From Falsiroseomonas bella (GTDB lineage Bacteria > Pseudomonadota > Alphaproteobacteria > Acetobacterales > Acetobacteraceae): a DNA stretch of 64,000 bases. The stretch covers positions 496,001 through 560,000 of the forward strand of contig NZ_QGNA01000005.1 in NCBI RefSeq assembly GCF_003173615.1, given 5' to 3'. A program made the translations under genes and the position numbers. Of the stretch, positions 7,994 through 16,301 are shown piece after piece (position 1 is the stretch's first letter; each line of letters opens with the position of its first letter). Under the pieces are notes generated by a model. It worked only from the letters and a program-made list of their open reading frames with translations, ran no database searches and was not told where the DNA came from.

Positions 7994-9263
7994 TCTCCGC
8001 GTCGAGATGATGCCGGTGGCATCGCTCGCGCCGTACGCCGCGAATGCCCGGCTGCATCCGACCGAACAGGTGGCGCAGCTGGCGGCATCGATCGGTGAGT
8101 TCGGGTTCAACGTCCCGGTGCTGGTGGACGACGCGGGCGTGCTGATCGCCGGCCACGGTCGCGTACTGGCGGCGAAGGCGCTCGGGCTGGAGGAAGTGCC
8201 GGCGATCCGGCTCGGGCATCTCACGGAGGCGCAGGCGCGGGCCTTCCGGCTGGCCGACAACCAGCTGGCGCTCAACTCCACCTGGGACGAGAGCCTGCTC
8301 GCCGCCGAGCTCCGCGCGCTGCGCACGGACGAGTTCGACCTCGGCCTGATCGGCTTCGACGGCGCGACGCTCGACAGGCTCCTAGGTGAGGCTGTGCCAG
8401 AGGCCCCGGCCACACCCGCCGGGGATCCGGACGCGCCGGCGCCCGAGCCACCAGAGGCTCCCGTCACCCGGCCCGGCGACCTCTGGCTGCTCGGCCCGCA
8501 TCGGCTGCTGTGCGGCGACGCCACCAGCGCGGCGGACGTCGCGCGGCTGCTGAACGGCACGCGGCCGCACCTGATGACCAGCGATCCTCCGTATGGGGTG
8601 AACTACGATCCCGAGTGGCGGAACGAGGCCGGCGTCTCGGCCACGATGCGGACCGGGAAGGTGGCGAATGACGACCGCGCCGACTGGCGCGACGCCTGGG
8701 CGCTGTTCCCGGGCGACGTGGCGTATGTCTGGCACGCCGGCGTGCACGCGCGCACGGTGATCGAGAGCTTGGAGGCGGCTGGCTTCGCGGTGCGCAGCCA
8801 GATCATCTGGGCGAAGCCACGCTTCGTGCTCGGGCGGGGCGACTACCACTGGCAGCACGAGCCCTGCCTCTACGCCGTGCGTAAGGGCGCGACCGGCCAC
8901 TGGCAGGGCGCGCGGGACCAGGCGACGCTCTGGCCGATCAGCACGGCGGGCGACGAGGATGCCGCCACCGTCCACGGCACGCAAAAGCCGGTGGAGTGCA
9001 TGCGGCGGCCGATGGTGAACAACAGCGCGGTGGGGGATTTGATCTACGAGCCGTTCTGCGGCAGCGGCAGCACCATCATCGCGGCAGAGACGACGGGGCG
9101 CGTCTGCTACGCGATGGACATCGACGCGCGCTACGTCGATGTCACCGTGCGGCGATGGCAGGCCTTCACCGGGCGGGCCGCGGTCCTGGCCGGCGAGGAC
9201 CGGCTGTTCGACGACGTCGCCGCAGCGCGTGGTATGCAGGGGGCAGCGCAGGCCGTCGTCTGA
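7983..9263 (+). CDS. ParB-like domain fused to DNA methyltransferase, DPPY type
   Basis: This 426-residue paralogue of the preceding protein has the same plan. A ParB-like domain covers about residues 5-130 (IIAGHGR-like IAGHGRVLAAKALG), followed by a Pro-rich linker and a beta-class methyltransferase with D201-P-P-Y and YEPFCGSG (Y355-G362). DPPY indicates N6-adenine methylation. The two genes overlap by 11 bases, so both enzymes are made from one message. They probably modify different bases or sequences. It ends 11 bases before the stop of a convergent gene. The family is confident; target sequence and ParB-domain role are unknown. Confidence 0.87.
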   Translation: MLPDLRVEMMPVASLAPYAANARLHPTEQVAQLAASIGEFGFNVPVLVDDAGVLIAGHGRVLAAKALGLEEVPAIRLGHLTEAQARAFRLADNQLALNSTWDESLLAAELRALRTDEFDLGLIGFDGATLDRLLGEAVPEAPATPAGDPDAPAPEPPEAPVTRPGDLWLLGPHRLLCGDATSAADVARLLNGTRPHLMTSDPPYGVNYDPEWRNEAGVSATMRTGKVANDDRADWRDAWALFPGDVAYVWHAGVHARTVIESLEAAGFAVRSQIIWAKPRFVLGRGDYHWQHEPCLYAVRKGATGHWQGARDQATLWPISTAGDEDAATVHGTQKPVECMRRPMVNNSAVGDLIYEPFCGSGSTIIAAETTGRVCYAMDIDARYVDVTVRRWQAFTGRAAVLAGEDRLFDDVAAARGMQGAAQAVV

Positions 9264-9274
9264 CGCCTCGCCTT

Positions 9275-10051
9275 CTAACCGGTGCTGTCCAAGATTAGTC
9301 CCGTTGTCTCGCCTGGCTTGTCCCAGTGCGGGAAGTGCCCGCAAGCCTCAAACCAGTGAATCCGGGCATCCGGGAAAAGTGCCTTGGCGCGGCCTGCCTG
9401 GACCGGGAAGCACACACGGTCCTGTCGGCCCCAGCCGATCACCAACCTGCCAGGAAGGGATCTCGGTGCCGCGCCCTCCTGGGCTGGTCCATAAGCGAGG
9501 CTGCGCAGCAACTCGTCGAAGGAGGGCGCGGCCGCGTAGCTGCGCATCTCCTCGAGTGTCACTACCGGCGAAAGCCGCCATGGCCGCGGCGAGAATTGCG
9601 GGAACAGCAGCGTCCGGCCGATCGCGCTGCCGGTGATGGCCGGCATGATCGGCTGCAGCAGCCGGACCAGCCGGATCGACACCGCGATCGAGGTGTAGAA
9701 GAACCGGCGCTCCCATCCCTGCCAAAAACCGCCGGGGTCGAGCGAAACGGTGGACCCCACCACGCCGCGCCGTGCGAGCTCCAGCACGAGCCGCGCGCCC
9801 ATCGAGCTGCCAACGGCATTGACCCCGGTCAGGCCCTCGGCGGCGAGGAACTCGGTGACCGCCCGGGCAAGCGTGTCGATGGACACCTCACCCTGCAAAG
9901 GCGGGCTTTCGCCAAATCCGGGGAGATCGACGGCGATGACCTCTCGCTCGCGGGCAAGGTCGTGGAGGATCGGGCCCCAGGATCGCCATGAGCCGCCCAG
10001 GCCGTGGATCAGCAGCAGGGGCCTTCCCCGGCCAAGCCGGACGGAGTGCAT
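9275..10051 (-). CDS. Alpha/beta-hydrolase, probable prophage cargo
   Basis: The 258-residue product shows a classical alpha/beta-hydrolase fold. It has the oxyanion HGLGG (16-20), nucleophile elbow GSSMG with S83, an acid in GRQDRV and the catalytic His in ACGHFPHWDKP near the C-terminus. Substrate class cannot be told: esterase, lactonase or C-C hydrolase are all possible. It has no signal peptide, so it should be cytoplasmic. It is transcribed against the surrounding phage genes, facing the methyltransferase pair tail to tail. Such single genes in reverse orientation are typical of phage morons that benefit the host. The start at ATG 10051 fits domain length; the open frame extends upstream. 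Confidence 0.82.
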   Translation of the reverse strand: MHSVRLGRGRPLLLIHGLGGSWRSWGPILHDLAREREVIAVDLPGFGESPPLQGEVSIDTLARAVTEFLAAEGLTGVNAVGSSMGARLVLELARRGVVGSTVSLDPGGFWQGWERRFFYTSIAVSIRLVRLLQPIMPAITGSAIGRTLLFPQFSPRPWRLSPVVTLEEMRSYAAAPSFDELLRSLAYGPAQEGAAPRSLPGRLVIGWGRQDRVCFPVQAGRAKALFPDARIHWFEACGHFPHWDKPGETTGLILDSTG

Positions 10052-10137
10052 GGCACTCAACGGCCGCACTCCACGCGCGCAACGATCGCATTCTTGGACA
10101 GCATCGAGAGGCTTCCCTGTCAAAGGCGAACTGGAAC

Positions 10138-10169
10138 GCCGGCCGGGACCTGAACGTTGCCCGGCCGGC
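10138..10169 (-). terminator. GC-rich hairpin downstream of the DUF3489 gene
   Basis: GCCGGCCGGG (10138-10147) and CCCGGCCGGC (10160-10169) form a perfect 10-bp stem with a 12-base loop. It lies 40 bases past the stop of the minus-strand DUF3489 gene and ahead of the hydrolase start. No U-tract follows, so it may slow or stabilise RNA rather than terminate alone. Confidence 0.4.
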
Positions 10170-10209
10170 CAAGATCGTAGCCGCGGCGCCGCCGGGCGCC
10201 GCACCCCAC

Positions 10210-11094
10210 TCAGCCGGTGATGCGGTACACCGTGTAGGAGCCCCGAGCGCCTTCCTTGTTCGGGCCGACCTGGCGCACCCGCTCCAGCACCTCGACCGCG
10301 TGGCCCTTCTTCTTCAGCCCGGCGAAGAACCCGCGCACCGTGTGCTGCTGCCAGCCCGTCGCCTCGCAGATCTGCGCGATGGTGGCGCCCTCCTCGCGGC
10401 GGAGCAGGGCGAGCACCGCCTCCTGCTTCGTCCCCTCGCGCGGCTTGCGCTTGGCGCCGGCCTCCCGTGTGGCGCGGGGCGGCTTGCCGGCGAGCGCGGC
10501 GCGGAGGGCCTGCATCGGGCCGTCGAGGGCGGTGATCATGTCTGCTTCGCGGTTGGCCTCGTCGTCCCAGGCAGCGAGCACCGCGGCGGCGGCGGCGCGC
10601 AGACTGGTGCGCGGCGCGGGCGTGGCGAGGGCGGCGTCCAGCAAGGCGAGGTCCTCGGCGCGGTCGCCCGCACCGGGCGCCGCGGGCGCGCCTTGGGCGG
10701 CTTCCGTCTCCGGGGCGTCCTCCCCGCTCGTGGGCGCCGTGTCCGCGTCCGTCCCGGCCGCCTGCGCGGCGGCGTGGCGCTCGGCGTTGCGGCGCAGGAT
10801 CGCCGCCTCGCTCTGCTCGTCCTCCTCCGGCGCGTCGCCTGCGTTCGAGTCGATGCCGATGGCGCGCAGCCCGTCGTCGGTGATCTTCAGCAGCATCTCC
10901 TCGCCGTCCACCGTCCACTTTGCGATGGCGTCGTAGGCCGGGCGGTGCACCGCAATCACCAGGTCCTGCTTCAGTAGCGCCTGCGCCACCTTCTGGCGGG
11001 CTCCGGCGGGCAGGCGCTCGGGCGGGTAGGCCAGGTGCTCTGGGTGCTGCGCGGCGGCGGTGAGGATCGCGGCCTGGGTGTCGGTGAGCTTCAT
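10210..11094 (-). CDS. DUF3489 domain-containing phage protein
   Basis: The 294-residue product has a globular N-terminal domain (1-75), a long Ala/Asp/Glu-rich disordered middle (about 85-195) and a C-terminal DUF3489 domain (about 220-292). The last contains KQEAVLALLRREEGATIAQI and GWQQHTVRGFFAGLKKKGH, a winged-helix pattern with a clear recognition helix. DUF3489 proteins are common in alphaproteobacterial phages and are thought to bind DNA. GGAG lies nine bases before ATG 11094. It is transcribed away from the terminase genes, so the 186-bp region between them holds two divergent promoters. A regulator of late genes is an attractive guess. Confidence 0.85.
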   Translation of the reverse strand: MKLTDTQAAILTAAAQHPEHLAYPPERLPAGARQKVAQALLKQDLVIAVHRPAYDAIAKWTVDGEEMLLKITDDGLRAIGIDSNAGDAPEEDEQSEAAILRRNAERHAAAQAAGTDADTAPTSGEDAPETEAAQGAPAAPGAGDRAEDLALLDAALATPAPRTSLRAAAAAVLAAWDDEANREADMITALDGPMQALRAALAGKPPRATREAGAKRKPREGTKQEAVLALLRREEGATIAQICEATGWQQHTVRGFFAGLKKKGHAVEVLERVRQVGPNKEGARGSYTVYRITG

Positions 11095-11144
11095 CGTCGA
11101 GGTCTCCGGTTCCGCACCCGAACAGCCGGGTGCTACCGCCCCGA

Positions 11145-11170
11145 GCCCCGCCGGCAGGGCCGGTCGGGGC
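11145..11170. promoter_or_regulatory. Strong hairpin in the divergent DUF3489/terminase control region
   Basis: GCCCCGCCGGC (11145-11155) and GCCGGTCGGGGC (11159-11170) pair over eleven base pairs with one bulged T and a 3-base AGG loop. It sits between the divergent starts at 11094 and 11281. It could be an operator or an attenuator in the terminase leader. No T-run follows. Confidence 0.35.
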
Positions 11171-11280
11171 AGATGCTACGTCTGCGCATCGCGTGACGGA
11201 GCATTCGCGCTGTGCCGCGCGCCAGCCAAGCGCCAACAGCGCGGCCCGGATTGCGTTCTTCGAGGGGGCTGGATCAGATC

Positions 11281-11844
11281 ATGATCGCTGCCGCGCAGCC
11301 GGGCCGCGTGGCCTCGCAGCGCGAGGTGGCGCGCCGCCTCGGCGTTTCCCACACGGCGCTGCAGAAGGCGCAGCGCGCCGGCCGCATCGCGCCCGAGGCC
11401 GATGGCGCTTGGGACGTGGAGAAGATCCGCGCGCGGCTGGCTGAGAGCAGCGATCCGACGCGGAAGACTGCTGCCTTCGTCGCACCGGCACCACCGCGGC
11501 CGGTCTCGCCCCCGATCGCGGCGTCTGCGCCCGATCCGCTGCCGCGCGCTGCCGGCAGCACGTTCCACGACGCGCGCACGGCGAACGAGGTGCTGAAGGC
11601 GCAGGAGCGCCGACTGCGGCTCGACGAGCGCAAGGGCAAGCTGGTCGACAAGGCCCGCGCGCTGCTCCTGGTGCACCGTCTCGCCAAGGAGGAGCGCGAT
11701 GCCATCCTCGCCTGGCCGGCCCGCGTGGCTGCCGAGATGGCGGCCGAGCTCGGCGTCGATGCGCATCGGCTGCAGACGATGATGGACACACGCCTGCGCG
11801 AGCATCTTGCGGCCCGGCACGATGTCCGGGTGAGCGTCGGCTGA
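11281..11844 (+). CDS. Phage terminase small subunit-like protein
   Basis: Starting at ATG 11281 the product is 187 residues. Residues about 8-45 hold a helix-turn-helix (ASQREVARRLGVSHTALQKA) that would recognise the packaging site, then a Pro/Ala linker. Residues about 100-165 are helical with KGKLVDKARALLLVHRLAKE, as in Nu1/DNA-packaging small subunits of gpA-type phages. It overlaps the large-subunit gene by one base (TGATG). A longer form from 11212 would add a low-complexity extension and seems less likely. The role is to bind phage DNA and load it onto the large subunit. Confidence 0.75.
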   Translation: MIAAAQPGRVASQREVARRLGVSHTALQKAQRAGRIAPEADGAWDVEKIRARLAESSDPTRKTAAFVAPAPPRPVSPPIAASAPDPLPRAAGSTFHDARTANEVLKAQERRLRLDERKGKLVDKARALLLVHRLAKEERDAILAWPARVAAEMAAELGVDAHRLQTMMDTRLREHLAARHDVRVSVG

Positions 11845-13808
11845 TGGCGGGCGAGCATCTCTTGGAGGAGCTCGGCCGCTTCGACGGCGACGCCGAGATC
11901 CTGCAGGCCTGGCGCGACGGCATGGCGCCCGAGCCGGCGCTGCTGGTCTCGGAATGGGCGGACAAGCACCGCGTGCTCGGCAGTCGGGGTTCGGCGGAGC
12001 CCGGCCCATGGCGCACCGTGCGCACGCCGTATTTGCGCGAGATCATGGATTCGCTGTCGCCGGCGCAGGCCGCGCGGCGCGTGGTGTTCATGAAGGGCGC
12101 GCAGGTCGGCGGCACGGAGTGCGGTAATAATTGGATCGGCTACGTAATACATCATGCACCCGGCCCGATGCTCGCGGTGCAGCCGACGACGGAGCTGGCG
12201 AAGCGCTTCTCCGACCAGCGCATCGACCCGCTGGTGGAGGAGACACCAGCGATCCGGGAGCGCGTCGCGCCCGCGCGCAGCAGAGATTCGGGCAATCGGC
12301 AGCTCTCGAAGGAGTTCCCTGGCGGGCAGCTGGTGATGACCGGCGCCAACAGCGCCGTCGGCCTGCGCTCGATGTCGGCCCGCTTCCTGTTCCTGGACGA
12401 GATCGACGCCTATCCCGGCGATGTCGAGGGCGAGGGTGACCCGATCGCGCTGGCCGAGGCGCGCGCGCGGACCTTCGGCTGGCGCCGGAAAATGCTGCTG
12501 GTCAGTACGCCGACGATCGCGGGCCTGTCGCGGATCGAGCGCGAGTATCTCGCCACCGACCAGCGGCGCTACTTTGTGCCCTGCCCGCATTGCGGCCACC
12601 GCCAGCATCTCCGTTTCGAGCGCCTGCTCTGGGACGAGGGCGAGCCGGAGACGGCGCGGTATCTCTGCGAGGATTGCGACGGGGCGATCGGCGAGCAGCA
12701 CAAGGCGGCGATGCTGGCCGGAGGCGAATGGCGGGCCACGGCCACGGCGACGGACCCGCACGCGATCGGCTTCCACATCTCGGCGCTCTACTCGCCGCCG
12801 GGCTGGATGCCCTGGTCCGAGATTGCACGGCTCTGGCTCGCGGCGCAGGGCGACGACCGGGCGATCAAGACCTTCCGGAACACCGTCCTCGGCGAGACCT
12901 GGCAGGAAGCGGGCGAGGCGCCCGACTGGCAGCGACTCTATGACCGCCGCGAGCACTGGCCTGCGGGCACGGTGCCGATGGGCGGGTTGCTGCTGACAGC
13001 CGGCGTCGACGTGCAACGGGATCGCCTCGAGGCGAGCCTCTGGGCCTGGGGCCAGGACCGGCAGTCCTGGCTGGTCGAGCACCGCGTGCTCGCAGGGAAC
13101 CCCTTCGAGGCGGCGGTGTGGGAGGAGTTGCGGCTGCTGCTGGGCGAGACCTGGCGGCACGCCAGCGGGCATCGGCTGCCGGTGGCCATGGCGGCGATCG
13201 ACAGCGGCGACGGCATGACCACAGCGGAGGTGTATTCGTTCGTGCGCCGGGCTGGTGCCGGCCGCGCCATCGCCGTGAAGGGCCAGGACGGGCTGCGCGC
13301 TGCGATCGGCCAGCCGGCCGCGACGGAGGTTCGGCGGAACGGGCGGAAGATGGGCGGTCTGAAGGTCTGGCCGGTGGGCTCGTCCTTCCTGAAGGGCGAG
13401 ACCTATGGCTGGCTGAAGCTGGAGCGGCCCACGGAGGAGAGCGGCGATCCGTTCCCGCCGGGCTACGTGCACCTGCCGCTCCACGCCGCCGGCGAAGAGT
13501 TCTGCCGCCAACTCACCGCGGAACAGTTGGTGGCTCGGGCGGGGCGCAACGGCTTCCGCCGCCTCGAATGGGTCAAGACGCGCGAGAGGAACGAGGCGCT
13601 GGACTGCCGCGTGTATGCGCGTGCCGCCGCAGCCGCCCTCGGGATGGATGGCTGGGGCGAAGGTCGCTGGGCGCGCATGGCCGATGCGCTGTCGCTGCCG
13701 GCGGCCGAGCTTCCCACCGGCGGGAATGTCGCGCCGCTGTCGCCGGCCGCGTCCGACGCCCATCGCCCGCGCGGCTGGCTCGCGCCGCGCTCGGGCTGGC
13801 TGCGCTAA
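11844..13808 (+). CDS. Phage terminase large subunit, GpA family
   Basis: The 654-residue product matches lambda GpA-type packaging motors in length and motifs. The ATPase has a Walker A-like segment KGAQVGGTE (84-92) and Walker B FLFLDEID (D185, E186). A zinc knuckle follows (C247, C250, C275, C278). The C-terminal nuclease region begins near GVDVQRDRLE and continues through the acidic AAIDSGDGMTT. It cuts concatemeric DNA and pumps it into the prohead. The small subunit lies directly upstream and a gpW-like joining protein follows. There is no sign of damage in this gene, although the next large phage gene is truncated. Confidence 0.95.
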   Translation: MAGEHLLEELGRFDGDAEILQAWRDGMAPEPALLVSEWADKHRVLGSRGSAEPGPWRTVRTPYLREIMDSLSPAQAARRVVFMKGAQVGGTECGNNWIGYVIHHAPGPMLAVQPTTELAKRFSDQRIDPLVEETPAIRERVAPARSRDSGNRQLSKEFPGGQLVMTGANSAVGLRSMSARFLFLDEIDAYPGDVEGEGDPIALAEARARTFGWRRKMLLVSTPTIAGLSRIEREYLATDQRRYFVPCPHCGHRQHLRFERLLWDEGEPETARYLCEDCDGAIGEQHKAAMLAGGEWRATATATDPHAIGFHISALYSPPGWMPWSEIARLWLAAQGDDRAIKTFRNTVLGETWQEAGEAPDWQRLYDRREHWPAGTVPMGGLLLTAGVDVQRDRLEASLWAWGQDRQSWLVEHRVLAGNPFEAAVWEELRLLLGETWRHASGHRLPVAMAAIDSGDGMTTAEVYSFVRRAGAGRAIAVKGQDGLRAAIGQPAATEVRRNGRKMGGLKVWPVGSSFLKGETYGWLKLERPTEESGDPFPPGYVHLPLHAAGEEFCRQLTAEQLVARAGRNGFRRLEWVKTRERNEALDCRVYARAAAAALGMDGWGEGRWARMADALSLPAAELPTGGNVAPLSPAASDAHRPRGWLAPRSGWLR

Positions 13809-13822
13809 CAGGGAGGGCGAGC

Positions 13823-14059
13823 ATGGATCCGACCGTCCTCGCCTGGGCGCTGGCGCAGCCGGCCGGTAGCCGGGCGGCCGCACTCGCGGCGGCCTACACC
13901 GGCGGCACCACGCGCGTGACCTTCGACGGGCGCACCGTGGAATACCGCAGCCTGGATGAGCTCGGCCGGGCACTGGCGGTGCTGCGCGGGGCAGAGATGA
14001 CGGCAGCCCGCCGCCCGTCCGTCACGCTGGCCTGCTTCCCCCGCGGGGGAAGCAGGTGA
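13823..14059 (+). CDS. gpW-like head-tail joining protein
   Basis: This 78-residue product lies between terminase and portal genes, where lambdoid phages encode gpW. GGGAGGG precedes the ATG by five bases. The segment TRVTFDGRTVEYRSLDELG is typical of gpW, with a beta hairpin then a helix. gpW plugs the portal after packaging and allows tail attachment. The stop overlaps the portal start (TGATG). Confidence 0.78.
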   Translation: MDPTVLAWALAQPAGSRAAALAAAYTGGTTRVTFDGRTVEYRSLDELGRALAVLRGAEMTAARRPSVTLACFPRGGSR

Positions 14060-14580
14060 TGGGCCGGCTGCGAGATACGTGGAACGCGCTGCGCGGCTAC
14101 GCAGCGGCGCAGGACAGCCGTGCCTCCGCCTGGGCGCCCTCCGCCGGCAGCGCTACCGCCGAGGTCGGGATGGCCGCGGCGACTGTGGCGCGCCGCCCCC
14201 GCGATGCTGTGCGCAACGATCCCTATGCCAGCCGCATCGTCGATCTGTGGACTGGCAATGCCGTCGCGCCCCGGTATCACGACGCGCTGGCCGGACGCGG
14301 CACACAGCCGCGCGTGGCAGCGTTGGGCAGCGGCTGCGACGCGGACGGCCGGCTCGACCTCTACGGCTTGCAGGCGCTGGTGATGCGGGCCGTCGTCGAG
14401 AGCGGCGAGTGCTTCGTCCGCTTCCTGATGGCGGAGCCCTCGCCGGCAAACCCGATCGACTTGCGGCTGCAGGTGCTGGAGCACACTGCGCGGCTATCGC
14501 AGGCACCCACCGCAGTCGACTATAGAGACGCGGCGCCAATGCCACGACAAGTCAGTGCCCACCAAGCACCAGCGTCTTGA
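14059..14580 (+). pseudogene. Truncated phage portal protein gene (lambda GpB family)
   Basis: The first about 140 residues look like the N-terminus of lambda-type portal proteins: DAVRNDPYASRIVDLWTGNA, then an ALVMRAVVESGECFVRFL helix and an LRLQVLEH strand. Portal proteins of this family run to about 500 residues. Here similarity stops near 14480, the remaining residues look random and the frame ends at 14580, about a third of normal length. The end overlaps the 3' end of the opposed HlyD-family gene. The missing part, and all head and tail genes expected next, are absent. A deletion or recombination junction therefore lies between about 14480 and 14552. The protein could not form a portal ring. 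Confidence 0.82.
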
Positions 14581-15784
14581 AAGGAAGCAATGCGACCTGG
14601 ATCCGCAACAGGATCGCATGCACCAAGCCGACGGCGTCAACAACGTGCAACGCCAGCCACCGCCCGGTGCCGATGCCGGGCTGCTGCAGCGCCTCGTGGT
14701 TCGAGGTGTAGGCATTGGCAATGCAGTTGCTGCCCGGCACAACGTCGTCGAGTGCACCTTCGTGGAGCGGCTCCAGCACCGCCAGGACGGTGCCTGGCTG
14801 CCGGAACTGCTGCAAGTCGATCAGCTGGTCCGTACTGCGGATCTGACCGCTCGCGATGAACCCCTGAACGCTTGTCACGACCATCGGGATGACCCTCCAG
14901 GGCAGCGACGCGCAGCTCGCCTCGGCCAGCATGCCTGGCCGCATCACCTGCGCCTCGATCTGCCCGAATCCGGCCGCCAGCACCGGGCGCAAGATGCCCT
15001 GGTCCTCCGGGAGCAGGACGCCGGCAGGGCGCATCAGCGGGTTCACGATGTCGCCGGGCTGAAGGAGGAACTGCTCGACGCGGCCCGTGACGCCGGCGCG
15101 GACGACGGTCTTGGCGAGTTCCGCCTCGGCCTGGGCCAGCGTGGCCACCGCGCTCGCGCGCTCGGCCGGAAGTTGCTCGTTGAGGCGCGCCTCGACAGCC
15201 CCCTTCGCCGCTTCGGCCGCGGCGACGCCCGCCTGGCGCGAACGCACCAGAATCTCGAGACGTTCCGCCTCTCGGCGCGCCACGACGTCGCGCTGGGCAA
15301 GCTGCGATTTCGTTTCGAATTCGTCGATCGCCTGCTGCAGGTTCCACTGGGCTTCCAGCATACGGGCCTCCGACTGCAGCAGGTCGGCGCGGGCGAGTGC
15401 GAAGGCTGCATCCACCTCCGCCACGCCGCGATGCGCCGTTTCAACGGCTGTGCGCTGCGTGCTGTCGTCCAGGCGGAACAGGGGCTGCCCGATCTCCACC
15501 CTCTCGCTGCCGCGCACATAGACCTCCGCGACGCGACCGATACCCTCCGACAGCACGGGCACGCTCCGATAGACCGCGCTGACATAGGTCGAGGACGGGT
15601 GGAAGTAGAACACCAGCGTGATCAGGCTGATCGTCAGGACCAGGCAGCCGACGATGCCCCACCGCAGTTCGAACCAGACGGAGAACAGCGTGATCTCGCG
15701 GCCGATCCGCTTGCCTTGCGCGTAGCGGCGAAAGAGGTAGTCGGGGAAGATCGTGAGAAGGGAGCAGACGATCAGTTCGAGCAT
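14552..15784 (-). CDS. HlyD-family membrane-fusion/adaptor protein
   Basis: The 410-residue product has an N-terminal membrane segment, a second helix at about 45-63 (WGIVGCLVLTISLITLVFYF) and then the HlyD layout. A first lipoyl half (VSEGIGRVAEVYVRGSERV-like, about 78-105) is followed by a long helical hairpin (about 110-225, rich in Ala, Glu, Arg) and a second barrel half (GVTGRVEQFLLQPGDIV). Such adaptors bridge an inner-membrane transporter and an outer-membrane channel. No transporter is adjacent. Its start lies three bases after the stop of a small membrane protein gene, which is probably its partner. Its 3' end meets the broken prophage but appears complete. Confidence 0.82.
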   Translation of the reverse strand: MLELIVCSLLTIFPDYLFRRYAQGKRIGREITLFSVWFELRWGIVGCLVLTISLITLVFYFHPSSTYVSAVYRSVPVLSEGIGRVAEVYVRGSERVEIGQPLFRLDDSTQRTAVETAHRGVAEVDAAFALARADLLQSEARMLEAQWNLQQAIDEFETKSQLAQRDVVARREAERLEILVRSRQAGVAAAEAAKGAVEARLNEQLPAERASAVATLAQAEAELAKTVVRAGVTGRVEQFLLQPGDIVNPLMRPAGVLLPEDQGILRPVLAAGFGQIEAQVMRPGMLAEASCASLPWRVIPMVVTSVQGFIASGQIRSTDQLIDLQQFRQPGTVLAVLEPLHEGALDDVVPGSNCIANAYTSNHEALQQPGIGTGRWLALHVVDAVGLVHAILLRIQVALLPFKTLVLGGH

Positions 15785-15787
15785 CGG

Positions 15788-16267
15788 TCAGCCCTCCTGA
15801 TGCGCTGCGACGGCGCCGCGTTGCGAGGGCGGGGCTGGCGCCGGCGAGTCGGGCATCGCTGTGCCTTCATCCGGCATCATCGGGGCGGCGCCGCCGTTCT
15901 CCACGGTGTCGCCCGAGCCTGGTGGCAGGCCGGCGATGCGCTCCGTCGAGCCGGCGATGCGGCGCATCGGCCCGCTGAAGTCCGGGATGTCGATCAGCGC
16001 GAGCAAAAGCCCGGCCACCCAGAAGATGTGCATGTGGGTGAAGAGCGCGAGGAGGCCAAGCACCGCGACGATCTCGAACTGCAGCTTGTGGCCGCGATGC
16101 GCCATGCGTTCCGGAAGCGTGTGCAGGCGCAGGAAGATCAGGCCGAAGGCGACCACGGCGACGATGAGGAAGATCCCGGTCCCGACAAGAAGCGGGTCGG
16201 ATCCATCCGGCCCCGGCATGAAGAAAGGCACTTGGTGCGACGCGGCCGGATGCAGCGATGTGGTCAC
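15788..16267 (-). CDS. Small inner-membrane protein paired with HlyD adaptor
   Basis: The 159-residue product has two or three hydrophobic helices (about 28-46, 65-80 and 82-92). A Pro/Ala/Glu-rich soluble tail follows, from about residue 100. Three bases separate it from the downstream HlyD gene, so the two are expressed together. I know similar small proteins next to HlyD adaptors but no defined function. A membrane partner or substrate-specificity subunit of the export system is plausible. Confidence 0.65.
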   Translation of the reverse strand: MTTSLHPAASHQVPFFMPGPDGSDPLLVGTGIFLIVAVVAFGLIFLRLHTLPERMAHRGHKLQFEIVAVLGLLALFTHMHIFWVAGLLLALIDIPDFSGPMRRIAGSTERIAGLPPGSGDTVENGGAAPMMPDEGTAMPDSPAPAPPSQRGAVAAHQEG

Positions 16268-16301
16268 GTCGATACTCCTCCCGTGCGGCGCTGCGGTGTC
16301 T

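Noticed and set aside
6314-8560. 748-residue open frame on the minus strand opposite the two methyltransferases
   Set aside because: It is an Arg/Ala/His-rich antisense shadow produced by high-GC codon bias. The plus-strand products have clear domains over the same DNA.
11274-13973. 899-residue open frame opposite the terminase genes
   Set aside because: Antisense shadow; the sense strand is an unmistakable GpA-type terminase.
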